From assembly GCA_900544235.1 (NCBI GenBank), contig UQUL01000031.1, forward strand, positions 1-23,411: a stretch of 23,411 nucleotides of DNA, read 5' to 3'. Numbering within the stretch: position 1 is the first letter of the stretch; every line of letters begins with the position of its first letter. Source of the stretch: an uncultured Collinsella sp. GTDB taxonomy: Bacteria; Actinomycetota; Coriobacteriia; Coriobacteriales; Coriobacteriaceae. Made by a program: the position numbers and the translations under genes. Shown piece by piece: positions 1 to 5,814 of the stretch. The notes beneath the pieces are model-generated. The model was not told the DNA's origin. It did not search any database and saw nothing but the letters and a program-made list of their open reading frames with translations.

Positions 1-46
1 TACACTTCTAGCTTCGTCGGCAGCGTCAGATGTGTATAAGAGACAG
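1..46 (+). other. Illumina Nextera i5 adapter left on the contig end (not genomic)
   Basis: Bases 14-27 read TCGTCGGCAGCGTC and 28-46 read AGATGTGTATAAGAGACAG, the Nextera read-1 adapter and Tn5 mosaic end. Bases 1-5 (TACAC) are the end of the flow-cell primer, and 6-13 (TTCTAGCT) match an i5 index that I recall as S515. Genomic sequence therefore begins at 47. Translations of this stretch give the spurious peptides MYKRQ and MCIRDR (plus strand) and LSLIHI (minus strand), which contaminate many databases. Confidence 0.98.
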
Positions 47-598
47 GTATCCGGCGGCGAGCCGCTCCTGCAGCCTGAGTTTTTGGCCGACCTGTTCCGC
101 GCAATGCACAACAACCCCGATGGTCGCGTGCATACCTGCTTGGATAGCTGCGGCTATGCGTTCGACCCCGCGCATCCCGAGAAGTTCGATGCCGTGCTCA
201 ACGAGACCGATATGGTGCTGCTCGACATTAAACACGCCGACCCCGTCGAGCATAAAAAGCTGACCGGTTGCGATCCCGCACGCATTCTGGCGTTTGGTGA
301 TGAGCTCGCGCGTCGCAAGATTAAGGTCGTTATCCGCCACGTGGTGGTGCCGGGCATTACCGATACGGTTGAGGAGTGCGAGGCACTCGGTCGTCTAATC
401 GCCCCGTGGCATAACGTGGTCGGTCTGGAAATGCTGCCGTATCACACGATGGGTGTCGTCAAGTACGAGCAGCTGGGGATCCCCTATAAGCTCGAGGGCG
501 TTCCACAGATGGATACCGCGCGCATGCCCGAGCTGCGCAGCGCCGTCATGACGGGCATGAAAAAGCGCCGCGCGGAACTCAAAAACGCCATCGGCTAG
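47..598 (+). CDS. pflA: Pyruvate formate-lyase activating enzyme, 3' part (5' truncated)
   Basis: This is the C-terminal 183 or so residues of a radical-SAM glycyl-radical activase. The enzyme uses a 4Fe-4S cluster and S-adenosylmethionine to place the glycyl radical on pyruvate formate-lyase in anaerobic metabolism. The visible part opens with VSGGEP, the SAM-binding GGE motif, and continues with LDSCGY, LLDIKH and the strand motif VVVPGITD, ending in the LEMLPYHTMG segment typical of PflA. The N-terminal CxxxCxxC cluster motif is missing because the contig starts inside the gene. The first codon is GTA at 47; the upstream in-frame bases belong to the sequencing adapter, so no start can be given. 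The family is normally about 240-260 residues, so roughly a quarter is lost. A related activase for another glycyl-radical enzyme is possible, but the spacing and short length favour PflA. Confidence 0.9.
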   Translation, partial: VSGGEPLLQPEFLADLFRAMHNNPDGRVHTCLDSCGYAFDPAHPEKFDAVLNETDMVLLDIKHADPVEHKKLTGCDPARILAFGDELARRKIKVVIRHVVVPGITDTVEECEALGRLIAPWHNVVGLEMLPYHTMGVVKYEQLGIPYKLEGVPQMDTARMPELRSAVMTGMKKRRAELKNAIG

Positions 599-618
599 CG
601 AGCCATTTTCTCCCCCAA

Positions 619-653
619 GGGCACTCATTGGGGACAGACTTAAATGAGTGCCC
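619..653 (+). repeat. 35-nt constant-loop hairpin, copy A
   Basis: An 11 bp perfect stem (619-629 GGGCACTCATT with 643-653 AATGAGTGCCC) closes a 13-nt loop, GGGGACAGACTTA (630-642). The loop matches those of three other hairpins at 13297, 21249 and 22457, while the stem sequence is unrelated to theirs. It lies 20 nt after the pflA stop codon. There is no T-tract after the stem, so an ordinary intrinsic terminator is unlikely. Confidence 0.8.
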
Positions 654-690
654 CCGGGCACCTAGTTGATTGCTAAAGAGCCCCGTCAAG

Positions 691-753
691 TTGCGGTGGA
701 ATAGTTCTTGTTTTTCGGCTTATGCCGCCCAAACAGGAACTATTTCACCGCAA
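691..753. repeat. Long imperfect hairpin, 23 bp stem
   Basis: Positions 691-713 pair with 731-753 over 23 bp with only two non-Watson-Crick (wobble) positions. The 17-nt loop holds a small hairpin, CGGC-TTAT-GCCG (716-727). It lies between pflA and the serine hydrolase gene, has no T-tract, and carries neither core motif of the other hairpin families in this window. It may be a dispersed intergenic repeat; only one copy is visible here. The rest of 599-913 holds copy A, a possible promoter and otherwise nothing I can name. Confidence 0.65.
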
Positions 754-848
754 GTGCAATTTGGGTAGAGATGCGCAACAGAACCGCGCCATTTGGATAA
801 ATACGCTTGTGGTTTCTTTAAAAACACCTTAAACGCCGCTGAATATCT

Positions 849-876
849 TTGGAAAGAAATGCCTGCTCGGTATTAT
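849..876 (+). promoter_or_regulatory. Possible sigma-70-type promoter of the serine hydrolase gene
   Basis: TTGGAA (849-854) and TATTAT (871-876) are separated by 16 nt and lie 38 nt before the GTG start at 914. The match is reasonable but rests on short consensus boxes only. Confidence 0.4.
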
Positions 877-913
877 GCTGCTCGTATATAAACGGTAGCA
901 GTCAGGAGACCAC

Positions 914-2032
914 GTGCGAAACAACGCATCGCGGGACGAGTATGTGCCGCAGCATGGCAGCAGATATGAGACGAAGGGCACGCCTTCGCGTGGCCTCGCT
1001 GACGTTCGCACCCGCGTGACGAAGATTGCCGCCGTTGGGATGCTAACGTTGGCGGTTATTATCCTCGGAATTACCGCCAAAACCTACGCGTCGGAGCGAA
1101 TGGCACACTCAGATGCGTCAACGGTACAGACGCAAAACAAAAAGGTCTCTGAATCTAAAGCCACCGCAAGTCAAACCCTGTCGACAGCGAGCCTTAAGAC
1201 GAGGCTTTCGAAGGCGGACTTTAACGATATTCCCTCAGGCGATACCGTGCAGACCTTCTCACTGGTTGATGACCAGATCCCCGCCCTGGAGGATGGGAGC
1301 CTCGCCGCGCTCCAAGATGCCCTTGATCAGGCCCAGGAATTGGGCGATGTGGGCGTGGTGTTTTACGATTTGTCGAGCGGCAAGGGCGTGACGTATAACG
1401 CCGATGTCGAGGTTTACGGCGCGAGTAGCTACAAGGCGCTCTATGCGTTGTATATCTGCGAATCCCTGGTCGAGACGGGCCAGGTCTCACTCGATGATTC
1501 CCTTGGCACCTATGGTGGCTACAACATGGGCTGGCAGACGGTGCGCGACCTGATCGAGGCCGCGGTCGTTAATTCTGATAACGATTCGTTTATTGCGTTA
1601 CGCGCGGCGTTTGACCATGCCGGTTACGAGGATTGGATTGTCAGTCTTGGCATCGATTACGATACCGCGCTCGATCCGATGAGTGATTTTCCCACTTATT
1701 GCCCGCGCACTTCTGCTAGGTTATGGCGTGAGATGAGCGAGTATCTGAGCACGGATACCGAGACTTCACAGTGGTTGTCGGGCCTTCTGGCATCAACATC
1801 GCGCTCGTTTATTCGCGATGGCATTGCGGACGAGCAGGTTTTGATGCGCAACAAGGCAGGCTGGATTAGCGAGGATGGTTACTATTCGACATGCGATGCA
1901 GGCCTCATCGACATCGATGGCCGTACCTATGTCATGAGCGTCATGACATCGATGCCGTGGAGTGACCGTTCGAGCGAGGTTACGGCCGCGATTGCAAAGG
2001 CTCTGTTTGATACGCGAGCTGCACTGGCTTAG
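914..2032 (+). CDS. Membrane-anchored class A beta-lactamase-fold serine hydrolase
   Basis: The 372-residue product has a short cytoplasmic N-terminus, one transmembrane segment (about residues 37-55) and a low-complexity Ser/Thr/Lys linker (about 60-110). An extracytoplasmic domain of the beta-lactamase/transpeptidase fold follows. The catalytic triad of motifs is visible: SSYK (171-174; Ser171 nucleophile, Lys174), SDN (221-223), and KAG (314-316) in place of KTG/KSG. This arrangement is typical of the beta-lactamase-related serine hydrolases (PF13354 type) that many Gram-positives carry. They are usually thought to act on cell-wall peptides rather than to give antibiotic resistance, and the substrate cannot be read from the sequence. 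The start is GTG, chosen because AGGAG (907-911) precedes it closely and the membrane anchor follows. It is a single gene, separated from mtnN by 78 nt. Confidence 0.85.
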   Translation: MRNNASRDEYVPQHGSRYETKGTPSRGLADVRTRVTKIAAVGMLTLAVIILGITAKTYASERMAHSDASTVQTQNKKVSESKATASQTLSTASLKTRLSKADFNDIPSGDTVQTFSLVDDQIPALEDGSLAALQDALDQAQELGDVGVVFYDLSSGKGVTYNADVEVYGASSYKALYALYICESLVETGQVSLDDSLGTYGGYNMGWQTVRDLIEAAVVNSDNDSFIALRAAFDHAGYEDWIVSLGIDYDTALDPMSDFPTYCPRTSARLWREMSEYLSTDTETSQWLSGLLASTSRSFIRDGIADEQVLMRNKAGWISEDGYYSTCDAGLIDIDGRTYVMSVMTSMPWSDRSSEVTAAIAKALFDTRAALA

Positions 2033-2110
2033 CGTGTTCGTTTGGCGAGGTCAAACAAAATGCTGGTACCATACCTTGGTTGAGAATTTCGTATAGGTTT
2101 GGGGAATGGT

Positions 2111-2851
2111 ATGGCTACCATCGCGATTATCGGTGCGCTCGAAAAAGAAATCATGCAGATTAAGGAAGAGCTGAGCGACGTTTGCGAGGCACGGGAGGCA
2201 GGCTTGACCGTTGTGAGCGGTGAGCTCGACGGCCTGACGGTTGTCGCCACAACGGCGGGCATGGGCACGGTGAACGCCGCCGCTGCAACACAGCACCTCA
2301 TTAGCAAGTATGCTCCGCAGGCTGTTGTGTTTTCGGGCATTGCGGGCGGTTTGAACCCCAAGCTCCATATCGACGACGTGGTCATTGGCAAACGCCTACG
2401 CTATCTGGATACCGATACCGCGCTTATCGCCGAGTCCGCACCGGGGCTCGAGGAGTTTGGCTCGACGCCCGCGCTGGTCGATATTGCCGCCGACGTGCTT
2501 GCTGAGCGTGGGTTTGTTGACGCTTCGAAAAATGCAGTCGCTTCGAACGAGGGCACCAAGCAGTTCCTGGTCGGCACGATTGCCACGGGTAACCGCTTTG
2601 TGACGGGCGCCACCATGCGCAACGACGCTATCGAGGCGACGCATGCCGATTGTGTCGGCATGGAGGGCGCGGCAATTGCCCATGTCGCAACCAAAAATGG
2701 TGTCGATTGCCTGGTGTTGCGCGCTATCAGCGATAATTGTGACGAGGCGTACGATGCAATTTGCGAGCGCGAGTTCGATCTGTTCGAGTACGCGCGTGTC
2801 GCAAGTGACATCACGCTCGATATCGTCCGCCGCATTGCCGCTGCGCAATAG
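2111..2851 (+). CDS. mtnN: 5'-methylthioadenosine/S-adenosylhomocysteine nucleosidase
   Basis: A 246-residue cytosolic enzyme that cleaves adenine from methylthioadenosine and S-adenosylhomocysteine, recycling by-products of SAM use and polyamine synthesis and feeding S-ribosylhomocysteine toward LuxS. The N-terminus IGALEKE carries the conserved Glu12 region, GIAGG is at 76-80, VGMEGAA at 182-188 contains the substrate-binding Met-Glu pair, and RAISDN (204-209) carries the catalytic Asp208. Length is close to the usual 230-250. An in-frame TTG at 2099 would add four residues, but ATG at 2111 starts directly at the first beta strand and has GGGGA (2101-2105) at a good distance. Its stop lies 38 nt before engB, on the same strand, so the two may be co-transcribed. 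Confidence 0.95.
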   Translation: MATIAIIGALEKEIMQIKEELSDVCEAREAGLTVVSGELDGLTVVATTAGMGTVNAAAATQHLISKYAPQAVVFSGIAGGLNPKLHIDDVVIGKRLRYLDTDTALIAESAPGLEEFGSTPALVDIAADVLAERGFVDASKNAVASNEGTKQFLVGTIATGNRFVTGATMRNDAIEATHADCVGMEGAAIAHVATKNGVDCLVLRAISDNCDEAYDAICEREFDLFEYARVASDITLDIVRRIAAAQ

Positions 2852-2889
2852 CGCGTCTATTTGTAAGAACCTACGACCAAGGAGTGTCC

Positions 2890-3480
2890 ATGGCCGATTC
2901 CATTAACTATCAGCTTGCCAAGTTCGTTGCCAGCTACGGCAAGGTTTCGCAGATTCCCGAGTCCACCTGCCCTGAGGTGAGCTTCGTCGGCCGCTCCAAC
3001 GTGGGCAAGTCCTCCATCATGAACAAGCTATTTGGCCGCAAGAACTTGGTCAAGGTTTCGAGCACGCCGGGCAAGACGAGCAACATCAATTTCTTCGAGG
3101 CCGACGACGTGCATTTCGTGGACCTGCCGGGCTACGGTTTCGCCCGTCGCTCCAAGGCCGAGCGCGACCGCTGGGCCGAGCTTATCGGCGACTTTTTCGA
3201 CTCCGAGCGCAGCTTTAACTTGGTCGTCTCGTTGGTGGACATTCGTCACGACCCCAGCAAGCTCGACCACGACATGATCGACTACCTACAGGGCAACGAG
3301 TTCAACTTTATCGTCTGCCTCACCAAGGCCGACAAGCTCAGCCACACCCAGCAGGCCCGCCAGGCAGCAGCCATCAAAAAGCAACTCAACGTCCCGGCCG
3401 AGAACGTAATCATCACAAGCTCCCAAACCGGTGCGGGCATCGACGAACTCAAAAAGCGCATCGCCGAGGCTTGCCTCTAA
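2890..3480 (+). CDS. engB: Ribosome biogenesis GTPase EngB (YsxC/YihA)
   Basis: A 196-residue TRAFAC-class GTPase needed for assembly of the 50S ribosomal subunit. G motifs in order: G1 GRSNVGKS (34-41), switch I STPGKT (58-63), G3 DLPGYG (78-83), G4 TKAD (145-148) and G5 near SSQTG in the C-terminal part. Length and motif spacing are normal for the family. ATG at 2890 is preferred to an in-frame GTG at 2884 because the ribosome-binding site AAGGAG (2879-2884) then has a 5-nt spacer, whereas the GTG overlaps it. A probable terminator lies 31 nt after the stop. Confidence 0.96.
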   Translation: MADSINYQLAKFVASYGKVSQIPESTCPEVSFVGRSNVGKSSIMNKLFGRKNLVKVSSTPGKTSNINFFEADDVHFVDLPGYGFARRSKAERDRWAELIGDFFDSERSFNLVVSLVDIRHDPSKLDHDMIDYLQGNEFNFIVCLTKADKLSHTQQARQAAAIKKQLNVPAENVIITSSQTGAGIDELKKRIAEACL

Positions 3481-3511
3481 TCAGGCCTAACCTTTCAAAA
3501 GTCCCTATCTG

Positions 3512-3534
3512 TATCACCTCAGTGATAGTTTTTT
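3512..3534 (+). terminator. Probable intrinsic terminator after engB
   Basis: TATCAC (3512-3517), loop CTCA (3518-3521), GTGATA (3522-3527), then G and six T residues. The 6 bp stem is short, but the T-run is clear. The toxin remnant downstream becomes recognisable exactly in this T-run, so the inserted island may begin here. Confidence 0.6.
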
Positions 3535-3781
3535 AGGAGACCTAGGTATCCAATACGCGCTTATGAGTGAGCGTGCGTTTTCAGCGATTACATTCTGCGA
3601 TTGGAAGCAGGCTTCGGGGTCTGAGTTTTATCCCAAGCGTTTTGAACGTGAGCAGAATGCTCGACGCAAATACTTGGATACGGTCAACGGGTTCGATTCC
3701 GAAGGTATCGACATTAGGGATTTAATGGCAGGGAGGGTTGATTTAAATGATCCAAGAGTTGACGGATTGTGGACCGAGTAG
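3527..3781 (+). pseudogene. C-terminal remnant of a DUF3990-type toxin
   Basis: The frame ending at 3781 reads SFLGDLGIQYALMSERAF and, later, SEFYPKRFEREQNARRKYL and GIDIRDLMAGR. From memory this follows the C-terminal end of DUF3990 proteins, which are ADP-ribosyltransferase-like toxins of about 150-200 residues; these end in an LGxQ-x-VLKSExAF segment followed by a YYPxxxxRDExAR stretch. The N-terminal catalytic part is absent. No plausible start codon lies upstream in frame (it is open only from about 3491), and the ATG at 3563 has no ribosome-binding site at a usable distance. It overlaps the next gene by 35 nt, as usual for a toxin-antitoxin pair. The family assignment is from recall and needs a profile search. 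A short functional 72-residue protein from 3563 is a less likely alternative. Confidence 0.55.
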
Positions 3782-4445
3782 AACATATCCCGTCTATTAC
3801 CTTGAGGACGCAATGAACAACCTCGGCGACTGCTTTGACTATGCCGTCAATGACTATGGAGCAGAAGGATCGGAAGTTGCTGAACTCTTTTGCCTGAGCG
3901 GCGTAGCTCGCGAGTTTGAGCGCGGCAACGCATGGGTAGTGTCGGGAAAATCGGGCGTTGAGCTGTTCGCGCTTATCGCCGAAAGGTCGGGCTATCAATC
4001 GAGGCCGATGCCAAATCGAACCTACCGATTCGAAAAGACACCGGAATATTGGACAGGCTGGATATTGGCATACCTTCAGTGGCGCCTAGGAGAGTCTTTC
4101 GAAGATTTGCTGCATGTCGTTCCATTTGATGTGCTACGCAGTCTGTACTACCCCTGGCACGAAGCCTCGGAGGAACGTGTGGCTCGCCTCGTCTGCGATA
4201 TGGCGAAGAAAGCGTCCAGGCAAACAAAACTTGCGTTAGCAAGAAAGAAGCTTAAGAAAACCCAACAAGACCTGGCATACGAATCAGGCGTATCGCTCCG
4301 CTCAATCCAAATGTACGAACAGCGCCAGAGAAACATCAACGAAGCCTCGGTAACAACCGTAAGAGCCATAGCAAAAGCCCTCCACTGCAACATCGAAGAC
4401 CTCCTAGAACCAGTCTTCGAATACAAAGAAACCAGCGCAGCCTAA
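3747..4445 (+). CDS. XRE-family helix-turn-helix protein, likely antitoxin of a DUF3990 pair
   Basis: A 232-residue protein in two parts. Residues 18-140 form a conserved all-purpose-looking domain (YYLEDAMNNLGDCFDYAV, then FERG and SGKSGVEL, then EYWTGWILAYLQW). I recognise this as the N-terminal domain found in XRE-type partners of DUF3990 toxins. Residues about 162-220 are a Cro/C1-type helix-turn-helix (KKTQQDLAYESGVSLRSIQMYEQ) with a C-terminal CNIEDLLEP tail. ATG at 3747 has GGGAGG (3731-3736) upstream. Its start lies inside the upstream toxin remnant, the overlap typical of a toxin-antitoxin operon, with the toxin here broken. GC content is visibly lower than in the neighbouring housekeeping genes, consistent with acquisition by transfer. 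It probably binds DNA and autoregulates; the antitoxin role is inferred from context. Confidence 0.75.
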   Translation: MIQELTDCGPSRTYPVYYLEDAMNNLGDCFDYAVNDYGAEGSEVAELFCLSGVAREFERGNAWVVSGKSGVELFALIAERSGYQSRPMPNRTYRFEKTPEYWTGWILAYLQWRLGESFEDLLHVVPFDVLRSLYYPWHEASEERVARLVCDMAKKASRQTKLALARKKLKKTQQDLAYESGVSLRSIQMYEQRQRNINEASVTTVRAIAKALHCNIEDLLEPVFEYKETSAA

Positions 4446-4553
4446 GCCAAGCACATAGCCGAAGCCTGTCACTAGTAAGTGCTCCAGCCTAGCAAGAGCC
4501 CCTATCAATAAAGGGCCATAATTTCAGCCCGGCGCTTTTACAGAGCGTAGGTC

Positions 4554-4736
4554 CCTGTAGCCGCCGCCAGCGAAGTTAACGTAGGGGAGGCCAGGGACTT
4601 TGCCCCCAAATCTTTCCGCAGGACGGCAGGACCCCCGCCGCACGAAGTGCGCAGCGGGGGTCCTGCCATGTCCGAGGACGATTTGGGGGCAAAGTCCCTG
4701 GCCTCCCCGGCGGGTATACGGGACGGCGACTACAGG
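4554..4736 (-). repeat. Giant constant-core hairpin, copy E1 (3' of thrB)
   Basis: The outer stem is a perfect 29 bp inverted repeat (4584-4612 with 4680-4708). Further out, CCTGTAG (4554-4560) pairs with 4730-4736, so the hairpin includes the last sense codon and stop codon of thrB. Inside lies an asymmetric core: TCCGCAGGAC on the left (from 4615) and GTCCGAGGA on the right (from 4670). In it UCC:GGA and GGAC:GUCC flank a GCA/GA internal loop. An inner GC-rich stem (around 4627-4638 with 4654-4665) closes with a small hairpin loop. Copy E2 at 17219 shares the core almost base for base, with different stems. No T-tract follows either end, which argues against a plain intrinsic terminator. 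It fills the space between two convergent genes; 4446-4553 otherwise holds only a weak hairpin near 4497-4514. Confidence 0.85.
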
Positions 4737-5611
4737 TATTCGATCTGGGCGCCCTCGGTGTCGCACGTTAGAATATGCGTCTCACATTTGGGGAACTGCT
4801 CGCGCAGCTTGACCTGCAGGAACTTTGCCACGATGGTGTCGTCAGTCACGGCCATGAGGGTCGAGCCGGAGCCACTGATCCAGATGGTCTTAGCACCGCC
4901 GTTAAGGCAGGTGTCGCGCACGGCGTTGTAGTCGGGAATCAGGCGGCGACGATAGGGCTCCTGAATGCGGTCGTCATTAGCGGCGGCAATCAGGTCAAGG
5001 TCGCCGGTCTCCAGGCCGCGCGTCATGCCGGCGATGCGGCCCATTTGCCATACGGCGGTGGAGAGTGGAATCTCCTGCGGCACGACCTTGCGCGCCTCGC
5101 TCGTATGTACCTCGTAGGGCGGAATCACGGTAATAAAACGCAAGCGATCGCTCACCTCGTAGCGCAGACATTGGGGGAGCGAATCGGTCGGCGTAAAGGA
5201 GCAGACGGCGCCGCCAAGGATGGCGGGAGCGACGTTATCAGGATGCCCCTCGACTTCGGTGGCAATGCGAACAAGCTCGGCACGGTCGACGGTGTGGCCC
5301 GTCAGTGCGGCGGCTGCCATGATGCCGGCGACGACGCAGGTGGAGCTGGAACCCAGGCCGCGGGCGACGGGCACGTCGGTTTGAATGTCGATGGCAACGG
5401 GGAAAGCCGGCTCGCCCCACGCGGCCAGAGCATCGACAAAGCTCACATAGACCAGGTTATTCTCGTTTTGGAACTCCTTGGGGCAGCCCGTGATGGTGAG
5501 CTTGTCGGCGCGCTCGAAGGTGAAGTGCGAGTAGAGGCTGACGGCCATGCCGAGGGTGTCGTAGCCGATGCCTAGGTTGGCGCTTGTTGCTGGGACGGTG
5601 ATTTTGATCAT
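4730..5611 (-). CDS. thrB: Homoserine kinase
   Basis: A 293-residue GHMP-superfamily kinase that phosphorylates homoserine with ATP to O-phosphohomoserine, the substrate of ThrC, in the cytosol. N-terminal VPATSANLGIGYDTLG (6-21) is the first GHMP motif, PVARGLGSSS (81-90) is the ATP-binding Gly/Ser loop, and EGHPDNVAP (121-129) is the family signature. The third motif is near SGSGSTLMAV in the C-terminal part. Length is normal. The ATG at 5609-5611 is preceded by AGGAGG at a standard spacing. Upstream lie the E4 hairpin and thrC, also on the minus strand; thrC has its own terminator, so thrB is probably transcribed at least partly on its own. The outer arm of hairpin E1 overlaps its stop codon. 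Confidence 0.96.
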   Translation of the reverse strand: MIKITVPATSANLGIGYDTLGMAVSLYSHFTFERADKLTITGCPKEFQNENNLVYVSFVDALAAWGEPAFPVAIDIQTDVPVARGLGSSSTCVVAGIMAAAALTGHTVDRAELVRIATEVEGHPDNVAPAILGGAVCSFTPTDSLPQCLRYEVSDRLRFITVIPPYEVHTSEARKVVPQEIPLSTAVWQMGRIAGMTRGLETGDLDLIAAANDDRIQEPYRRRLIPDYNAVRDTCLNGGAKTIWISGSGSTLMAVTDDTIVAKFLQVKLREQFPKCETHILTCDTEGAQIEYL

Positions 5612-5624
5612 GTGGGTCCTCCTG

Positions 5625-5736
5625 GCGTGCCTGGCTGTTTAGTTCGCTGCTCGGACAGTCCTGCGCAAGACGGAAAGCACATTAAGTGCTTTCCTTTGCG
5701 TGCGGAACTCGCGACGAACTAAACAGCCAGGCACGC
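5625..5736 (-). repeat. Divergent constant-core hairpin, copy E4 (between thrC and thrB)
   Basis: A perfect 22 bp outer stem joins 5625-5646 and 5715-5736. Inside are a 9 bp hairpin (5672-5680 with 5686-5694, loop ATTAA), CGCAA (5664-5668) pairing with TTGCG (5696-5700), and a plus-strand segment from 5648 reading TGCTCGGACAGTCCTGCGCA. That segment contains both halves of the core seen in E1-E3, with the inner arm deleted and UCC:GGA changed to UGC:GCA, a compensated pair. The minus-strand reading also shows TTCCGCA and TGTCCGAG. Family membership is probable, not certain. In the thrB transcript the stem ends two bases before the AGGAGG ribosome-binding site. Confidence 0.6.
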
Positions 5737-5770
5737 TGTGCGCGTTCGTCATCATCCCGAGGGTTATCTG

Positions 5771-5802
5771 ATGAAAGAAGGTGCGCCGGCTTTCGCCGGC
5801 GC
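5771..5802 (-). terminator. Intrinsic terminator after thrC
   Basis: On the minus strand an 8 bp stem GCGCCGGC / GCCGGCGC (5783-5790 and 5795-5802) closes a GAAA tetraloop. It is followed by the T-rich run ACCTTCTTTC. It begins 12 nt after the thrC stop codon. Confidence 0.75.
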
Positions 5803-5814
5803 TTAATAAGGGGT

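Noticed and set aside
30..263. Small protein starting MCIRDR
   Set aside because: The start lies in the sequencing adapter, and the rest is a shifted frame of pflA.
4497..4514. Terminator after the XRE gene (GCCC...GGGC)
   Set aside because: Only about 4 bp of stem and a poor T-run; too weak to annotate.
4554..4736. E-family hairpins as ordinary intrinsic terminators
   Set aside because: No T-tract follows the stems on either strand, and the 28-29 bp perfect stems with a conserved internal loop are much longer than terminators in the same window (8-14 bp). A termination role is not excluded, but it does not explain the constant core.
4554..4736. E-family hairpins as integron attC sites
   Set aside because: No recognisable R'/R'' boxes, no integrase or cassette array nearby, and the outer stems are perfect rather than showing the extrahelical bases attC needs.
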